Shown here one piece after another: positions 43,586 to 53,526 of a DNA stretch of 64,000 nucleotides. The DNA is from Apiotrichum sp. Y4204. Lineage: Eukaryota > Basidiomycota > Tremellomycetes > Trichosporonales > Trichosporonaceae. The position numbers and the translations under genes were made by a program. Numbering within the stretch: the first letter of the stretch is position 1; every line of letters begins with the position of its first letter. The notes under the pieces are model-generated. The model was not told the origin of the DNA, searched no databases, and saw nothing but the letters and a program-made list of their open reading frames with translations. Where the stretch lies: positions 372,001 through 436,000 of the forward strand of contig JAMYHL010000002.1 in the NCBI GenBank assembly GCA_025531455.1, given 5' to 3'.

Positions 43586-46500
43586 ATGAGCAGCACCGAT
43601 CCCGCGCAGCCTCTGGCTGCCGCACAGCAAGCTCTCAGTAACGGCACGGGAAACGGCATCAGCGATAGTTTAGACGAGGGTGGGAAAGGCCAGAAACACC
43701 GCCAGGGCGACGGGGACGACCTGGGCAACCGGGACGCCGAAGTACCCACGGCGGAAACAGCTACTGCAGCGGAACCAGCTGATACCGCGGATACGGCCAA
43801 GCAACACCACCACCACGACACGCTCGCAGCGTTGCTGGGGAGTGGCAGCGAAAGCGCCAGCGCAAGTCCAAGCGCAAACGCAGGCGGGAGAACCGACACG
43901 CAGCATCCATATGGCACGACCCGCGACGACCTGCAGGCCCGCCGCGACACGGAGCACTGGCGCCAGCGGGGCCGCGCGAGTCTAGAACTCGGTACGTTCT
44001 CATCTCCGTGTTCTGTTTTCTGTGTTGTGATTTGTGAACACTCTGTGTCGTCCTCATCGCTTAACGCTGTCCTACGCAACACGACACCAGATCACATCCA
44101 CATATAACTGCCCTATACCCCCTCCCCTACGTCGGGCTCTGACATGCTCGCAGAACGCGCCGTCGCCGCGCAGCTCGGCGTGCCGGACAAGGAGCACAAG
44201 CGCAGCTCCTTCTCCATCGCGATGGGAAACGCCTTTGACAATATCGGCGCAGCTGTCAGGCAGCCGGATCCCCCATCGGCGTACGCGTACAACAAGAGTG
44301 CCCCGGCTCAGGGCACAGCTACGGCTTCCTCCCCTTCTCAAGCCCCACCGCCAACATCGAACACCGGCAGCCCACCAGTTCCCTACGCGGGAGGTATCCC
44401 ACCCTCGCCATATTCTTCGCCGGCGGCATACGGCACCCCGCCGCAACAGCCGTACCAACTCGGCATCTCCCCCGGCGGCGGGTACGCCTCACCATCGTCC
44501 GCATCCAGCACCCCAACCGGTACACCAGGTGTGCGGGCCAAGAAGCGCCGGCTGCCGGTGCCCCCACGGCCGCGGCCGGACAGCAGCGAGGACTGGCTGA
44601 TCCCGGGCAATACAGATACGAAGCCGGACACCAACACCGATACAAAGCCTGGCAGCAATCCCGACACCAAATCCCTCACGAGCAGCACCACCGAGACTAA
44701 TGGCAAGCGCGAACCATCCCCGCCCCCGGCCAAGGAGGCCTTACCGCCCTCGCCGGCCACCAAGCCGCTTCTCAACGTAAATGTCGCGTCGCTCGATGAC
44801 GACACGACCGTCTTCTTTATCGACGACAACATGCTACTCCCGTATGAAGAGGAGGAGGAGCCGCGCACGCCGATTCCCGTCCTACCGGACCCAGACGCGC
44901 CGGACGCGCTAGAAGACACGCCAATGGAGAGGGATGTCTCACCGGACCCCGACTCGCGCGCGGCGCGCGGCGCGTCCTTCTCCGCAGTCGGACACAGCGG
45001 CACGGCCCTCTCTCCAGTCGCGCGCTTCTTTACTCCAGAACCCGGACCCGGAACTGACGATACCCACTCCCACGGGCATGATCATTCCGCGGGGCACACG
45101 CGGTCGCGTGCCTCGTCGTCCTCGTCGTCGTCCTCTCTGTTCGAGGATCTCGGGGCCCCGGCCCCTGAGACCCCGATGGGAGGACCAGTCGTGGACGCAG
45201 CGCACGCGCCGACGACAGCGACCTCGCTCGCTGCCTCGGCTGACGGATCCACGTTCCGACCCTCGAGCTTTGGCCCAGGCACGCTCGGCTCGAACGGCGT
45301 GCCGCCTTCGGTGGACGAACGCGCGAACGGCGACGAGAGCGGGGACAAGCACATTGGCTCGCTTGGCGCGGTGGGCGGCGCGGCAGCGCTCGCGGCGCTC
45401 AAGACCGCACCCGAGACGCGCATGGGCGGCGAAAAGGCAGACTGGAACTCGTCCATGACCGCCATCCACGGCGGCAGCGAGGGCCACCATCTTGTCATAC
45501 CTCCCCTGCTCCGGGGCAACTCGGAGTTTACGGTCGACTCCTCGCTCACCGGCGCTAGTGGTCCTGACGGTATTGCGGCTGCGACTGGTGCAGCTGCCGG
45601 CGCGACGGCGCTCCATGCCCCCGAAGGATTTCTCGGTGTGCCCCAGCACGATCCCTCACCCTCGCCGCTCGCCTCCCCCGGCCTGGATTCGGTGCTCCGC
45701 ATGCCGGGCACGCCGGGCATGCACCTCGACCCAACGGATACGGCGTACGGCGCTGATCCTGCAGCATCGACCGCGAGCATCACTGCCATCCGCGCTGGCC
45801 AGGAGGGCCATATGCCCCTCGTGCACGCGCGCCCGCGGGTGGATCCGTCGCGCACCCCGTCGTCCCTCACCACCTCCAGCCTCCAGACCCCGGCGACGGT
45901 CGGCTCGACCCCTCTCGCCCAGCCGCCGCTCACGGCCGCTGCAATCGAGGATCTTGATGGTACCGAGAACCACGTTTCCCCCGAGGGATCAGAGACCAAG
46001 GTCAGCGAGATGACACAGCGTACCGCCCCAGAGGTTCAGAAATCTGAGACGGAAGTCGAACCCGGAACGGAACGCCGAGTGCAAGGTCTTGGGATTGAAC
46101 ATGCGTCTCTGGACCGTGGGGCGACCGTCACGTCGGACGAACGCTCCCTAATCGGTGGTGGGGCCACTCTCGCGGCAGCGGGCGCAGGAGCAGGCCTGGC
46201 AGGCGCAACAGCAATGCACGCCAGCTCCCTCAGCCGCTCACCAGCGAGTCTCTCGCCAGCAAACCGCTCGCCGGCAACCCACTCTCCGAAGCATTCACCG
46301 GCGAACGGCTCAGCGGCGAGTTCGATCCCCAGCTCTTCACCGCCGCTCGGTTCGCCGCGCGAAGGGGACAAGCCGCTGCCGGCCTCGACGCCGCGCGCGA
46401 AGAGCCGCCGCGTCCCCGTCCCGAAGATGGATTATATCGCGCCTGTCGAGTCGCTTTCTCCCGGCAACGTTGAGCAGGCAGTCGGCCACCCGGCCACAAG

Positions 46501-47575
46501 AGGCGTGGCGGGTGCCGCGCGGGAGCCCGCCACATATCCCCCGCCCAAGTGGGATGGACCGGCCGAGCACGAACACATCCACCACAAGCACCTGCTGCAT
46601 AATAAGAGTCCGGCCATGCAGGAGGACGTGGCGCTCCCTCGTGAGGAGAAAGCCCTCCCGGTTCCCCAGGGGGAGAAGGACTTGCCGGTACCGCAAGACA
46701 CGCGGGGTGAACCGGAGAGTGCGCGCGACGCAGCTCAGACGCGTGATGTACCCGAGCAAATGGCGACAGCCACGCGCCACCCGCAGACGGCTGCCCACCC
46801 AGAGCAGCTAGCCACAACGACACGCCAGCACTATTCCGAGCAGATTCCGCCAACCGGGCAGCACCCCGCGTCTCCCCAGCCCGAGGCGATGGAGGAGATG
46901 ATCCACACCGCGGGGCCACAAGACCACGAGCAGTTGGAGAGCCCGCAGAGCCCTTCGGACAACTCCCCTCGGCGGCGCCACAGTCTGTCCGGTTCGCGTC
47001 GCGCGGCAGGCAATCTGGTGGGCAGCCTGTTCCGCACTGACGGCTCGCGCCCCAAGACCGAGGTTCAGACAGACACGGACGAGGAGCCGTGGCGCCCCGA
47101 GCCGGGATACCAGGGCGTGTCGGGGCTGGGAATCGAAAACCGCCCTGTGCGCTCGAGGTCACGCTCGGGATCCATGTTTGGCGCGGCCAAGGCGGTCGTC
47201 TCCAGCGCCGGTTCGGCGATCACGAACGGTGTGCGCAACGTCAGCTCGCCGTCCTCGTCGCGTGCCAATGCCAGTGCGAACCCCATGAGCCCGGGATCCC
47301 CGACTGTCTCGCACCACCACAGCACGTTCAGCACGGACGCGTCCGACCCGCCCTCGCCGACTGCCGCCCGGCCGCACACTGACGACATGCGGGATGCTCG
47401 CGATCCACAGACATCGCAGACACACTCGCGCAACGTTTCGTCGTCGAGCTCGAGGCGCAAGATGGGTGGAATGGGGATGGGCGGGAGCAGCATCTTCACA
47501 AAGCTCAAGAGCGACATGAAGGCGCTTGGTGCGGAGGCAAAGGCCAAGACGTCCAAGACCAAGCTGAGAAAGTGA
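43586..47575 (+). CDS. Large disordered Pro/Ser/Thr/Ala-rich protein, unknown
   Basis: Exons 43586-43991 and 44154-47575 (162-nt intron) encode 1275 residues. Nearly all of it is low complexity, with many SP/TP sites. The only ordered-looking segment spans the splice junction: TEHWRQRGRASLELERAVAA then VPDKEHKRSSFSIAMGNAFD. Two repeats of a short motif, MTAIHGGSEGH and ITAIRAGQEGH, lie about 110 residues apart. A His-rich run (KHLLHNK, HEHIHHK) is followed by KALPVPQGEKDLPVPQ repeats. The C-terminus is basic and amphipathic (SIFTKLKSDMKALGAEAK, KTSKTKLRK), possibly membrane- or actin-associating. I do not recognise it. A 310-codon antisense frame at 46230-47162 is a GC-bias shadow. Confidence 0.75.
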
Positions 47576-48076
47576 GAAGGAAAACAAAGAGGATTGGACC
47601 CGGGTGGAGACGTGAATATCTAGTGAGCAGAGGACAGGGCGGGCGCACTGGGCTATAATCCATGAGTACTCGGTCCCCGCGTCGCCGTAATCGTACCGCA
47701 GCTCTGTAATGTATGCTAGACGGATGCGCAGTACTGTAGTGTGGGGACAACTGGGGATGATGGTATCGGGTTGCATAGGATGGGAAGTGAGACGGGAGCA
47801 GGTATTGCTGAGAGACTACGCATGATGGACATTATAAACATGATTGGTCGTGAACTATCTACTGTATTGGCCGCACGGCATCCATCTGCCGGCGTTCTCA
47901 TATGGAAAGGCACTGAGGCGGTGATATTGATGGGGCAGGACCCCTAGGTATGACTGTAAAGATGAGCTGTATGAGGCTCGAAGGCCATCAGGTATAACTC
48001 GAGGACGGAGGGCAGAGGAGCGGGCAAAGACGTTGCGGCCAGTCGTTACCAGAACCACTTTGCCATTGCGCTGCGG
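47576..48076. other. Convergent intergenic region
   Basis: 501 bp of 3' flanking sequence between the large disordered protein gene and the REX4-like gene. No coding frame or repeat of note. Confidence 0.5.
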
Positions 48077-48840
48077 TCAGCTCCAGGTGAAACTTTGAGC
48101 TGGAACCCACTTTGGCACGCCCGCAATCTCGCTACCGGACGCCAGCGTCTGCTCGTACGCCTCGCGGACAGAAAGGAAGAGCGCCATGGTCGTCCTAGCG
48201 TCCTCGATCTGATGTCAGCTCTTACCATAGATAACAGCTCACGGGACAGTGCTCCCCACACTGGATATCTTTCCCAAGCACCTCCTTGGCGAGGAGCTTG
48301 AGGCTCGGAAAGCAGCCCTCCTTCGTGATCCCCATGCGCTCGCGGAGTGGGTAGAACAGCGCCGTGTCCCGCATCTGGTGGTAGTCGTGCCGGTGCTTGA
48401 TTGCAGCAAGGTCATGGAACAGCGTGTGTCCCACCACAATCTTGTGTGCAAGAAGGGGGATAACCTCCGCCCGCACTTTTTCGTACGTCGGCGCTGCCAT
48501 CAGTCGTGAAGCAAGGTAGAGACGTACCGCCCTCCAAATCTTCGGGACGGATGCCGCTTGCTGTCGTGAGTTGCATTAGATTGACATGTAACTCACCATG
48601 CGTGAGGTAGTTGATTACATTGGCCGGGTGCACGAACGAGTACGAGTGGTACACGACCGCTCCCGTGTAATCAACAATCGCAATCCTGTTGTGAGTTGAA
48701 ATTGACGGGGGAGATCAACTCACCGTGCCAGCTCGTGGCGGCCGGTACACATGACCATTTCGCAGTCTGTGTATAAGCTTCTATTCGAGACGGTGCTCAC
48801 CGATAGCGACGTAGCGCTCGAGGGGGATGGGCGTCGCCAT
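48077..48840 (-). CDS. REX4/ISG20-like 3'-5' RNA exonuclease (DEDDh)
   Basis: Six exons in transcript order: 48840-48801, 48766-48724, 48685-48597, 48560-48528, 48493-48243 and 48208-48077, with introns of 34-38 nt. The product is 195 residues. Splicing intron 1 creates AIDCEMV, the Exo I motif of the REX4/ISG20 subgroup. Exo II is HKIVVGHTLFHDLAAI, and Exo III is HCPIEDARTTM, giving the DEDDh His and Asp. Also present: YSFVHPANVINYLTHASGIRP and MRDTALFYPLRE. Yeast Rex4 acts in ribosomal RNA processing in the nucleolus. This protein is shorter than yeast Rex4 (about 289 residues) and lacks its basic N-terminal extension, so subcellular site and ortholog identity are uncertain. It shares a 247-bp promoter with the next gene. 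Confidence 0.9.
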
Positions 48841-49087
48841 GGTGGTGGAGGAGATGATGAGAGAGGGGAAGGAAACAAAATGTTGTGATCAGTTGAAGGG
48901 ACTCCCCTCCGCCAAAGGCCAGTGGACATCAAAAGTGGAGGCTGGGCCGGACACATTCCTCCCGCAACCGTACGAAAGTTGGAACCGGTAACTCGTACTC
49001 GTATCGTCGCTCTCTCCTTGACACCCGCCCCGCTCTCGAGAACGGGCTGCATACATCTCGGAACGCTCTGCTCTCCACATCGCCAGC
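48841..49087. promoter_or_regulatory. Compact bidirectional promoter
   Basis: Only 247 bp separate the two head-to-head start codons (REX4-like on the left, MoxR/CHLI-like on the right). Both core promoters must lie here. Confidence 0.6.
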
Positions 49088-50296
49088 ATGCTCCCAAGTC
49101 CCGGCAGCCCCGACTTTACGCCCGCGCTGTTTGCGGCTCTCGCCGCCGACCCGTCTCTCCTGAACTGGCCGCTCGACGGAGAGCTCTTGGCTGCTTTCCT
49201 CCTTGCGTTCATCGTGAGGGACGGCGGAATAATCATTGATGTCCCGTCTGCGCGGCGCGCTTCTGGGATCTTGCGCTCGGCACATATCGCTTCTGCGGTG
49301 AGTCCGACGATGGCTCCTGGTGTGTACCGACAGTGCCGCAGCTTACACGCAGTATCTGACCAGCATCTTCGGCCTCGAGACGCACCTCCTTCAACTCACG
49401 GCGGAGAGCATGACCTCCGATGTGCATGTTCTCGGACAGGCAATGGTCGTTACGGGGTTAGAGGACGCGCCGCCACCGGTGCTCATCAAGGTGCGGCAGG
49501 AGATGCGCAGGCCCGAAGCGCCGTTCTTGGTCTGGGTCCGCGACGAGGACCGCGACGATGCGCCGCTGTGGCTCGTAAGTGCAAGGGTTGTAACCCGGCT
49601 AACATCCAGCTCGATCTCTTCGCCTGTTCGGCGGCCATTTACGAGCACGAGCTTCCTCCAGAGGGTCTCACGCGCAACGCCCTGATTCCGCCAGAATACA
49701 TTGACGATCTCCATGCCCTCCTCCGTCTCTCACATATCCACCCTCCCCTCGAACTCCACATCTCAAATCTCATTGCGGCGGCAGAGCTACATCCCCAGTT
49801 GATAGCGAGTATTAGCCAGACGGGGTCGCGTACGCTCACCGACATGGTCCGCGCCCACCGCCTCCTCTCGTCCCCGTTCACAATACCCGAAGGATGGCGA
49901 GCCTCCCTCAACGCCTGGCATGCCGTCCACGGGGATTCCTCGGGGATCCCTCCTCACGGTTCTCACCACCAAGGGTTTGCAGGCGGGCCTGGTGGCGTGT
50001 CAACGTGGGGGGAGCGTGCCGGCGAGGCCGCACGGGCAGAAGCCATGCTCGGCACAGGGGCCGAGGACTGGTTCTGTACCCCCGAGAATGTGAACGGTGC
50101 GCTCGACCTCGTGATACGTCACCGTCTGCGCGTCCGCGACCCGGGAGAGGGTGCGCTGTGTGCGCTCGACTCGACCGCCCTCAAGCGCACAGAACATCTA
50201 CGCAGGGACCTCACGCCGCGGAACAAGAGGGACATGGCACGCCGCAAGCGCGCGGTCATAGATGAGGCTCTCGAGCAGATGATCCGCACAGTCTAG
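49088..50296 (+). CDS. MoxR/Mg-chelatase-like C-terminal-lid protein, unknown function
   Basis: Exons 49088-49297, 49353-49574 and 49610-50296 encode 372 residues. The first acceptor is my choice because it alone keeps phase with the strong GTGAGT donor; an alternative uses a weak donor at 49301. The N-terminal half is helical (ELLAAFLLAFIVRDGGII, YLTSIFGLETHLLQL). The middle, HPPLELHISNLIAAAELHPQ with GSRTLTDMVRAHRLL, resembles the helical lid of MoxR/CHLI AAA+ ATPases. No Walker A or B motif is present, so it would not be an active ATPase on its own. The C-terminus is basic (TPRNKRDMARRKRAV). The resemblance is from pattern and moderate at best. Coding is well supported by phase-consistent introns. 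Confidence 0.6.
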   Translation: MLPSPGSPDFTPALFAALAADPSLLNWPLDGELLAAFLLAFIVRDGGIIIDVPSARRASGILRSAHIASAVSPTMAPGVYRQCRSLHAVSDQHLRPRDAPPSTHGGEHDLRCACSRTGNGRYGVRGRAATGAHQGAAGDAQARSAVLGLGPRRGPRRCAAVARKCKGCNPANIQLDLFACSAAIYEHELPPEGLTRNALIPPEYIDDLHALLRLSHIHPPLELHISNLIAAAELHPQLIASISQTGSRTLTDMVRAHRLLSSPFTIPEGWRASLNAWHAVHGDSSGIPPHGSHHQGFAGGPGGVSTWGERAGEAARAEAMLGTGAEDWFCTPENVNGALDLVIRHRLRVRDPGEGALCALDSTALKRTEHLRRDLTPRNKRDMARRKRAVIDEALEQMIRTV

Positions 50297-50891
50297 GCGC
50301 GTGCTCGGGCTGGCGCATCACGTTGGCGTCGCGATGGAGACGCGTCGTGTGTATGCAGGTGCGTATGTGCGCCACCGCAATTGAAACGACCTGGATGTTC
50401 AGGTGCAGAGTTGTTGTTAGTGTCTATTTGTCTCAATTGAAGTTGAGCTCTAAAAGTAGCGTCTCGCGTCGAAGGGTCGGGGTGTGTTGTTTACACGCCG
50501 AAATGGCGCGCGTTCTCCGTCCACCCGTCCCTATGCCTTTGCTTGCTGGCCTTCCTTTGGATCGACGCGCGACGGACATGTAGGACCCGAGTGCACGAGT
50601 CGCGTCTCTGGGATTCCGGGATTTCTAGGATTCTCTATTTGTACTCCTGGGATTCTACTGTCCTTTCCCCTCTCTCTCTCTTTGTCATTCATCTCTTTCC
50701 TCCTCTTCTCATTCTTCATTCTCTTTCTTCTTCTTTATTCCCTTTCTTCACTTCTTCTCTTCATTCGATACATTATACCCTCCTCATTCCCTTTGACACC
50801 ATAGACTCGTTTCCCCGCCTTCATTGTGTATTATTCCCTCGTCTCGGACATACATTCTCCTTCTCAGCGACACCTCTTTCCCTTCTCTCCA
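50297..50891. other. Intergenic region with long pyrimidine tract
   Basis: 595 bp. About 50655-50770 is a strongly C/T-rich tract (CTCTCTCTCTCT, TTCTTCTTTATTCCC) just upstream of the next start, a common feature of basidiomycete promoters. No gene. Confidence 0.6.
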
Positions 50892-52794
50892 ATGCGTCTT
50901 CCTTCCATCGATCTCGGCGGCAGGAAGGACCGTCCTTCGGGACGTCCGTTTCTTCAAACCTCGAGTAGTAACCGCAGCCTGGCATCCGTGTTCCGTCCCC
51001 GACTGGATTCGGGAGCGTCGTGCAACAGCGTGCCGCCCCCGCAACCAACACCTGTCCGCTCGGCATCGACGCGTTCACTTGCAAACAGGCTCACTCGCGC
51101 CTTTGGCTCGCTCGGTGGCAAACCGGCGGCGAGCACGTTTGAGATTTCCGCTCCCATCAGCTCAACGGTCAAGCACCCTGGCATTGCCCTGTCCGAGTTT
51201 GGCACACCTGTTCGCACTGTCGACGGATGGGATGAAGTTGTCCGTGTCAACTGTGGCGCCGGAGAAGAACCAAACAGTGAGTGGCAGCTTCACATGTGAA
51301 CGAGCACTGACCTTAGCACCATCTGTCCCTCTCCGCCCGCCTTACTTACCAAGTATCCGGTCGACTTCTCCTTTGATATCTTTCGACACGACTCCCAAAT
51401 CGGCGACATCCCACGCTGACCGTGCGCCATGCTGCCAGGCTCCACTTCGTCACAGAGGAATGAGCGACGCGATTCCACCGCTTTGGCAAGAGCCACCGCT
51501 TCGCGCACATGCCCGTCATATATCCTTACCAGCCTCAGGGGCACTGACGCCTCGCAACTGTGAGCCGATCACACCCATGCGCCACTCTGCGCACCCAGTT
51601 ATACCTGGGTCAGTGCAGCTCACGCCCACGCGCCCTCGGAACAGTTTCAAGCGCGGGGCATTCTACGAGCGTACGTCGCAACCAGTGTCACTTGTCGCGG
51701 AGCCCATCCCAGACCTGACCGGCACCTCACCATCGTCTCCCACGTCCTCGTCCACTTCGTCTGCCGTGTCGCAGCAGTTCAAGATTCGTCGCAAACCTGT
51801 CCCCAAGCTATACATCGATACCCACATCATCGACCCAACGGACGTCACCCCAACGCCTAGTTCGTTTCCCTCGGCCTTCTCTCTCCCACTGGAACCTCCG
51901 ATCTCGGCCCGTTCCACATCTATTGACTCGTGCTCGACTCACAATGCACGCCCAGGGTTTTCGAGCTACTTCTCATCGTCGGATTCTCTCTCAAGGATGT
52001 CGTCGTCGGTTGAAGACGTTTCTCCCACGATAGCGATTCCTGTCAACTTATCCTCGAGTCCAGCGGGATTCGACTCATTCCAGAACGAGATCGACACCAT
52101 ATTCAACGATTTACTCGAGCAGTGCGACACATCACCTCGTTCCAGACCTGCACACAAGCACCAGCGTGCCCAGTCGTTGCAGCCTGCTAAATCGACGTCT
52201 AACGGGCCACTCACCTCTGCGCGTATGATCAAGCTCCCCGAGGGTGGCCTCCCGCGCAACTTTTGCGTCCGCGACTTTAAGCACCTGGACTCCGTCGACG
52301 AACAGGGCTCGGAGGAATCGGACGAAGAGAACCGGAACAGATTGGCGAGCACCACGCCTCCGAAACATCGTCGCGTATCGGACCTCCCGCCATTCTTCCC
52401 TTCGGGACGCAGCTTTGAGATTATTCGGTCGCCCTCAATGTCCGCGCCTCCTCCGGTCGAGACCCAGACGCCTGCCAAAACATTCGGGGGTCACGTCAAG
52501 AATTCTGCTCTGGGATTGGAAAATGCAGTAAGTTGATGACGCCCTTATGAATTCAAACTTACCGTCAGGTCGCCAACGATACCTCCTCCGCCAATGTTAC
52601 CCCTGTCAGCAGTGCGTTCCTCCTTACACCTACCAGCTAATGAGCAGAGCTTGGCGCCCTGCTGAATCAAAGGTCCATGGTGGACTCCGACGAGCTGACC
52701 CTCGAGTCGAAACGAATGAGTATGTCAATGGCTGTATCGCGATCTGATAGCAGTGGAGCAAGCCCGCCGTCGCCGGGCACACACCCTCAAGTAA
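50892..52794 (+). CDS. Ser/Pro-rich disordered protein, unknown
   Basis: Five exons (50892-51276, 51317-52527, 52569-52611, 52648-52719, 52751-52794) with introns of 40, 41, 36 and 31 nt; all phases join, giving 584 residues. Mostly Ser/Pro/Thr-rich. Conserved-looking islands: FKIRRKPVPKLYIDTHIID, an acidic segment FQNEIDTIFNDLLEQCD, SARMIKLPEGGLPRNFCVRD and RRVSDLPPFFPSGRSFEI. The small 3' exons code for LGALLNQRSMVDSDELTLES then a basic end (QARRRRAHTLK). Multiple SP sites and basic RxxS patches suggest a phosphorylated scaffold or regulator. I do not recognise an ortholog. The long frame starting at 50824 runs in the wrong phase upstream and is not the start. Confidence 0.7.
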
Positions 52795-53526
52795 CGGAAA
52801 CCTTTACACAACGGAATACCCAACAGCAACAATCCTCATGCCCGCCCTTAATGTAATCATCCTAGTTGTCAATGTCCCCCTCCGATCCACTTCACGTTCC
52901 ATGACGAGGTATGCATTCTGGCGCGATGCCGAATGCACTGTATTTCGACAGGATGCTGAGTTGCCATGGGCGCCGTGGGCGACAGCTTGATCTGTTCTGT
53001 TATCGTCTGCTCCGTGTGGCAGCGCCACAAACACACCACGAAACCACTGACATTCCACCCGCTGGGGTATGCTTCTTACAGGACTTACCGGTTTGGCAAC
53101 AGGCTGTCGCCTCACCGATGGAATATCATGAGTGGTGCACCTGCGTCTTATTCTCGCTGTACATGTGAGTGATGACCAGAACCTAGAGGAAGAGGGACCT
53201 ACCTCGCTCGAGATTGGACGAACCGATATGGCCATTTCGAGACGTACTACATCATCTTATCTGCTCACTCGTTCTCGCTCTGCTTCAGTTGCACGGAAAG
53301 AGCTGCGCACTATGATGAATCGCATGAATTGCATGATGGGAGTTGATTGAGATTATGCTAGGGTGGTATACACACACTTTGAGTATGACTCGTCTAAAAA
53401 ACGGCTGTCTCGGTCTACACAAAGTACAGGGGCCACGATCCGAAGGGAAAACAGGGGTTGGGGGTTGGGGGAAACGGAAAAAAAGAAAAGAGGAGATGGA
53501 AACTGTAAATTGGAATCTAATCCGCC
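52795..53526. other. Convergent intergenic region
   Basis: 732 bp between convergent genes. Short overlapping frames on both strands, none supported. The A/G-rich 53440-53520 stretch lies just 3' of CYS3. Confidence 0.5.

Noticed and set aside
46230..47162. 310-codon antisense frame
   Set aside because: It lies opposite the Ser/Pro/Ala-rich coding exon, has shifting low-complexity composition and no motif; high GC makes such shadows common.
50824..51316. Upstream part of a 570-codon plus-strand frame as the start of the 50.9-52.8 kb gene
   Set aside because: The frame runs through exon 1 in the wrong phase. The ATG at 50892 with a 40-nt intron gives a consistent protein.
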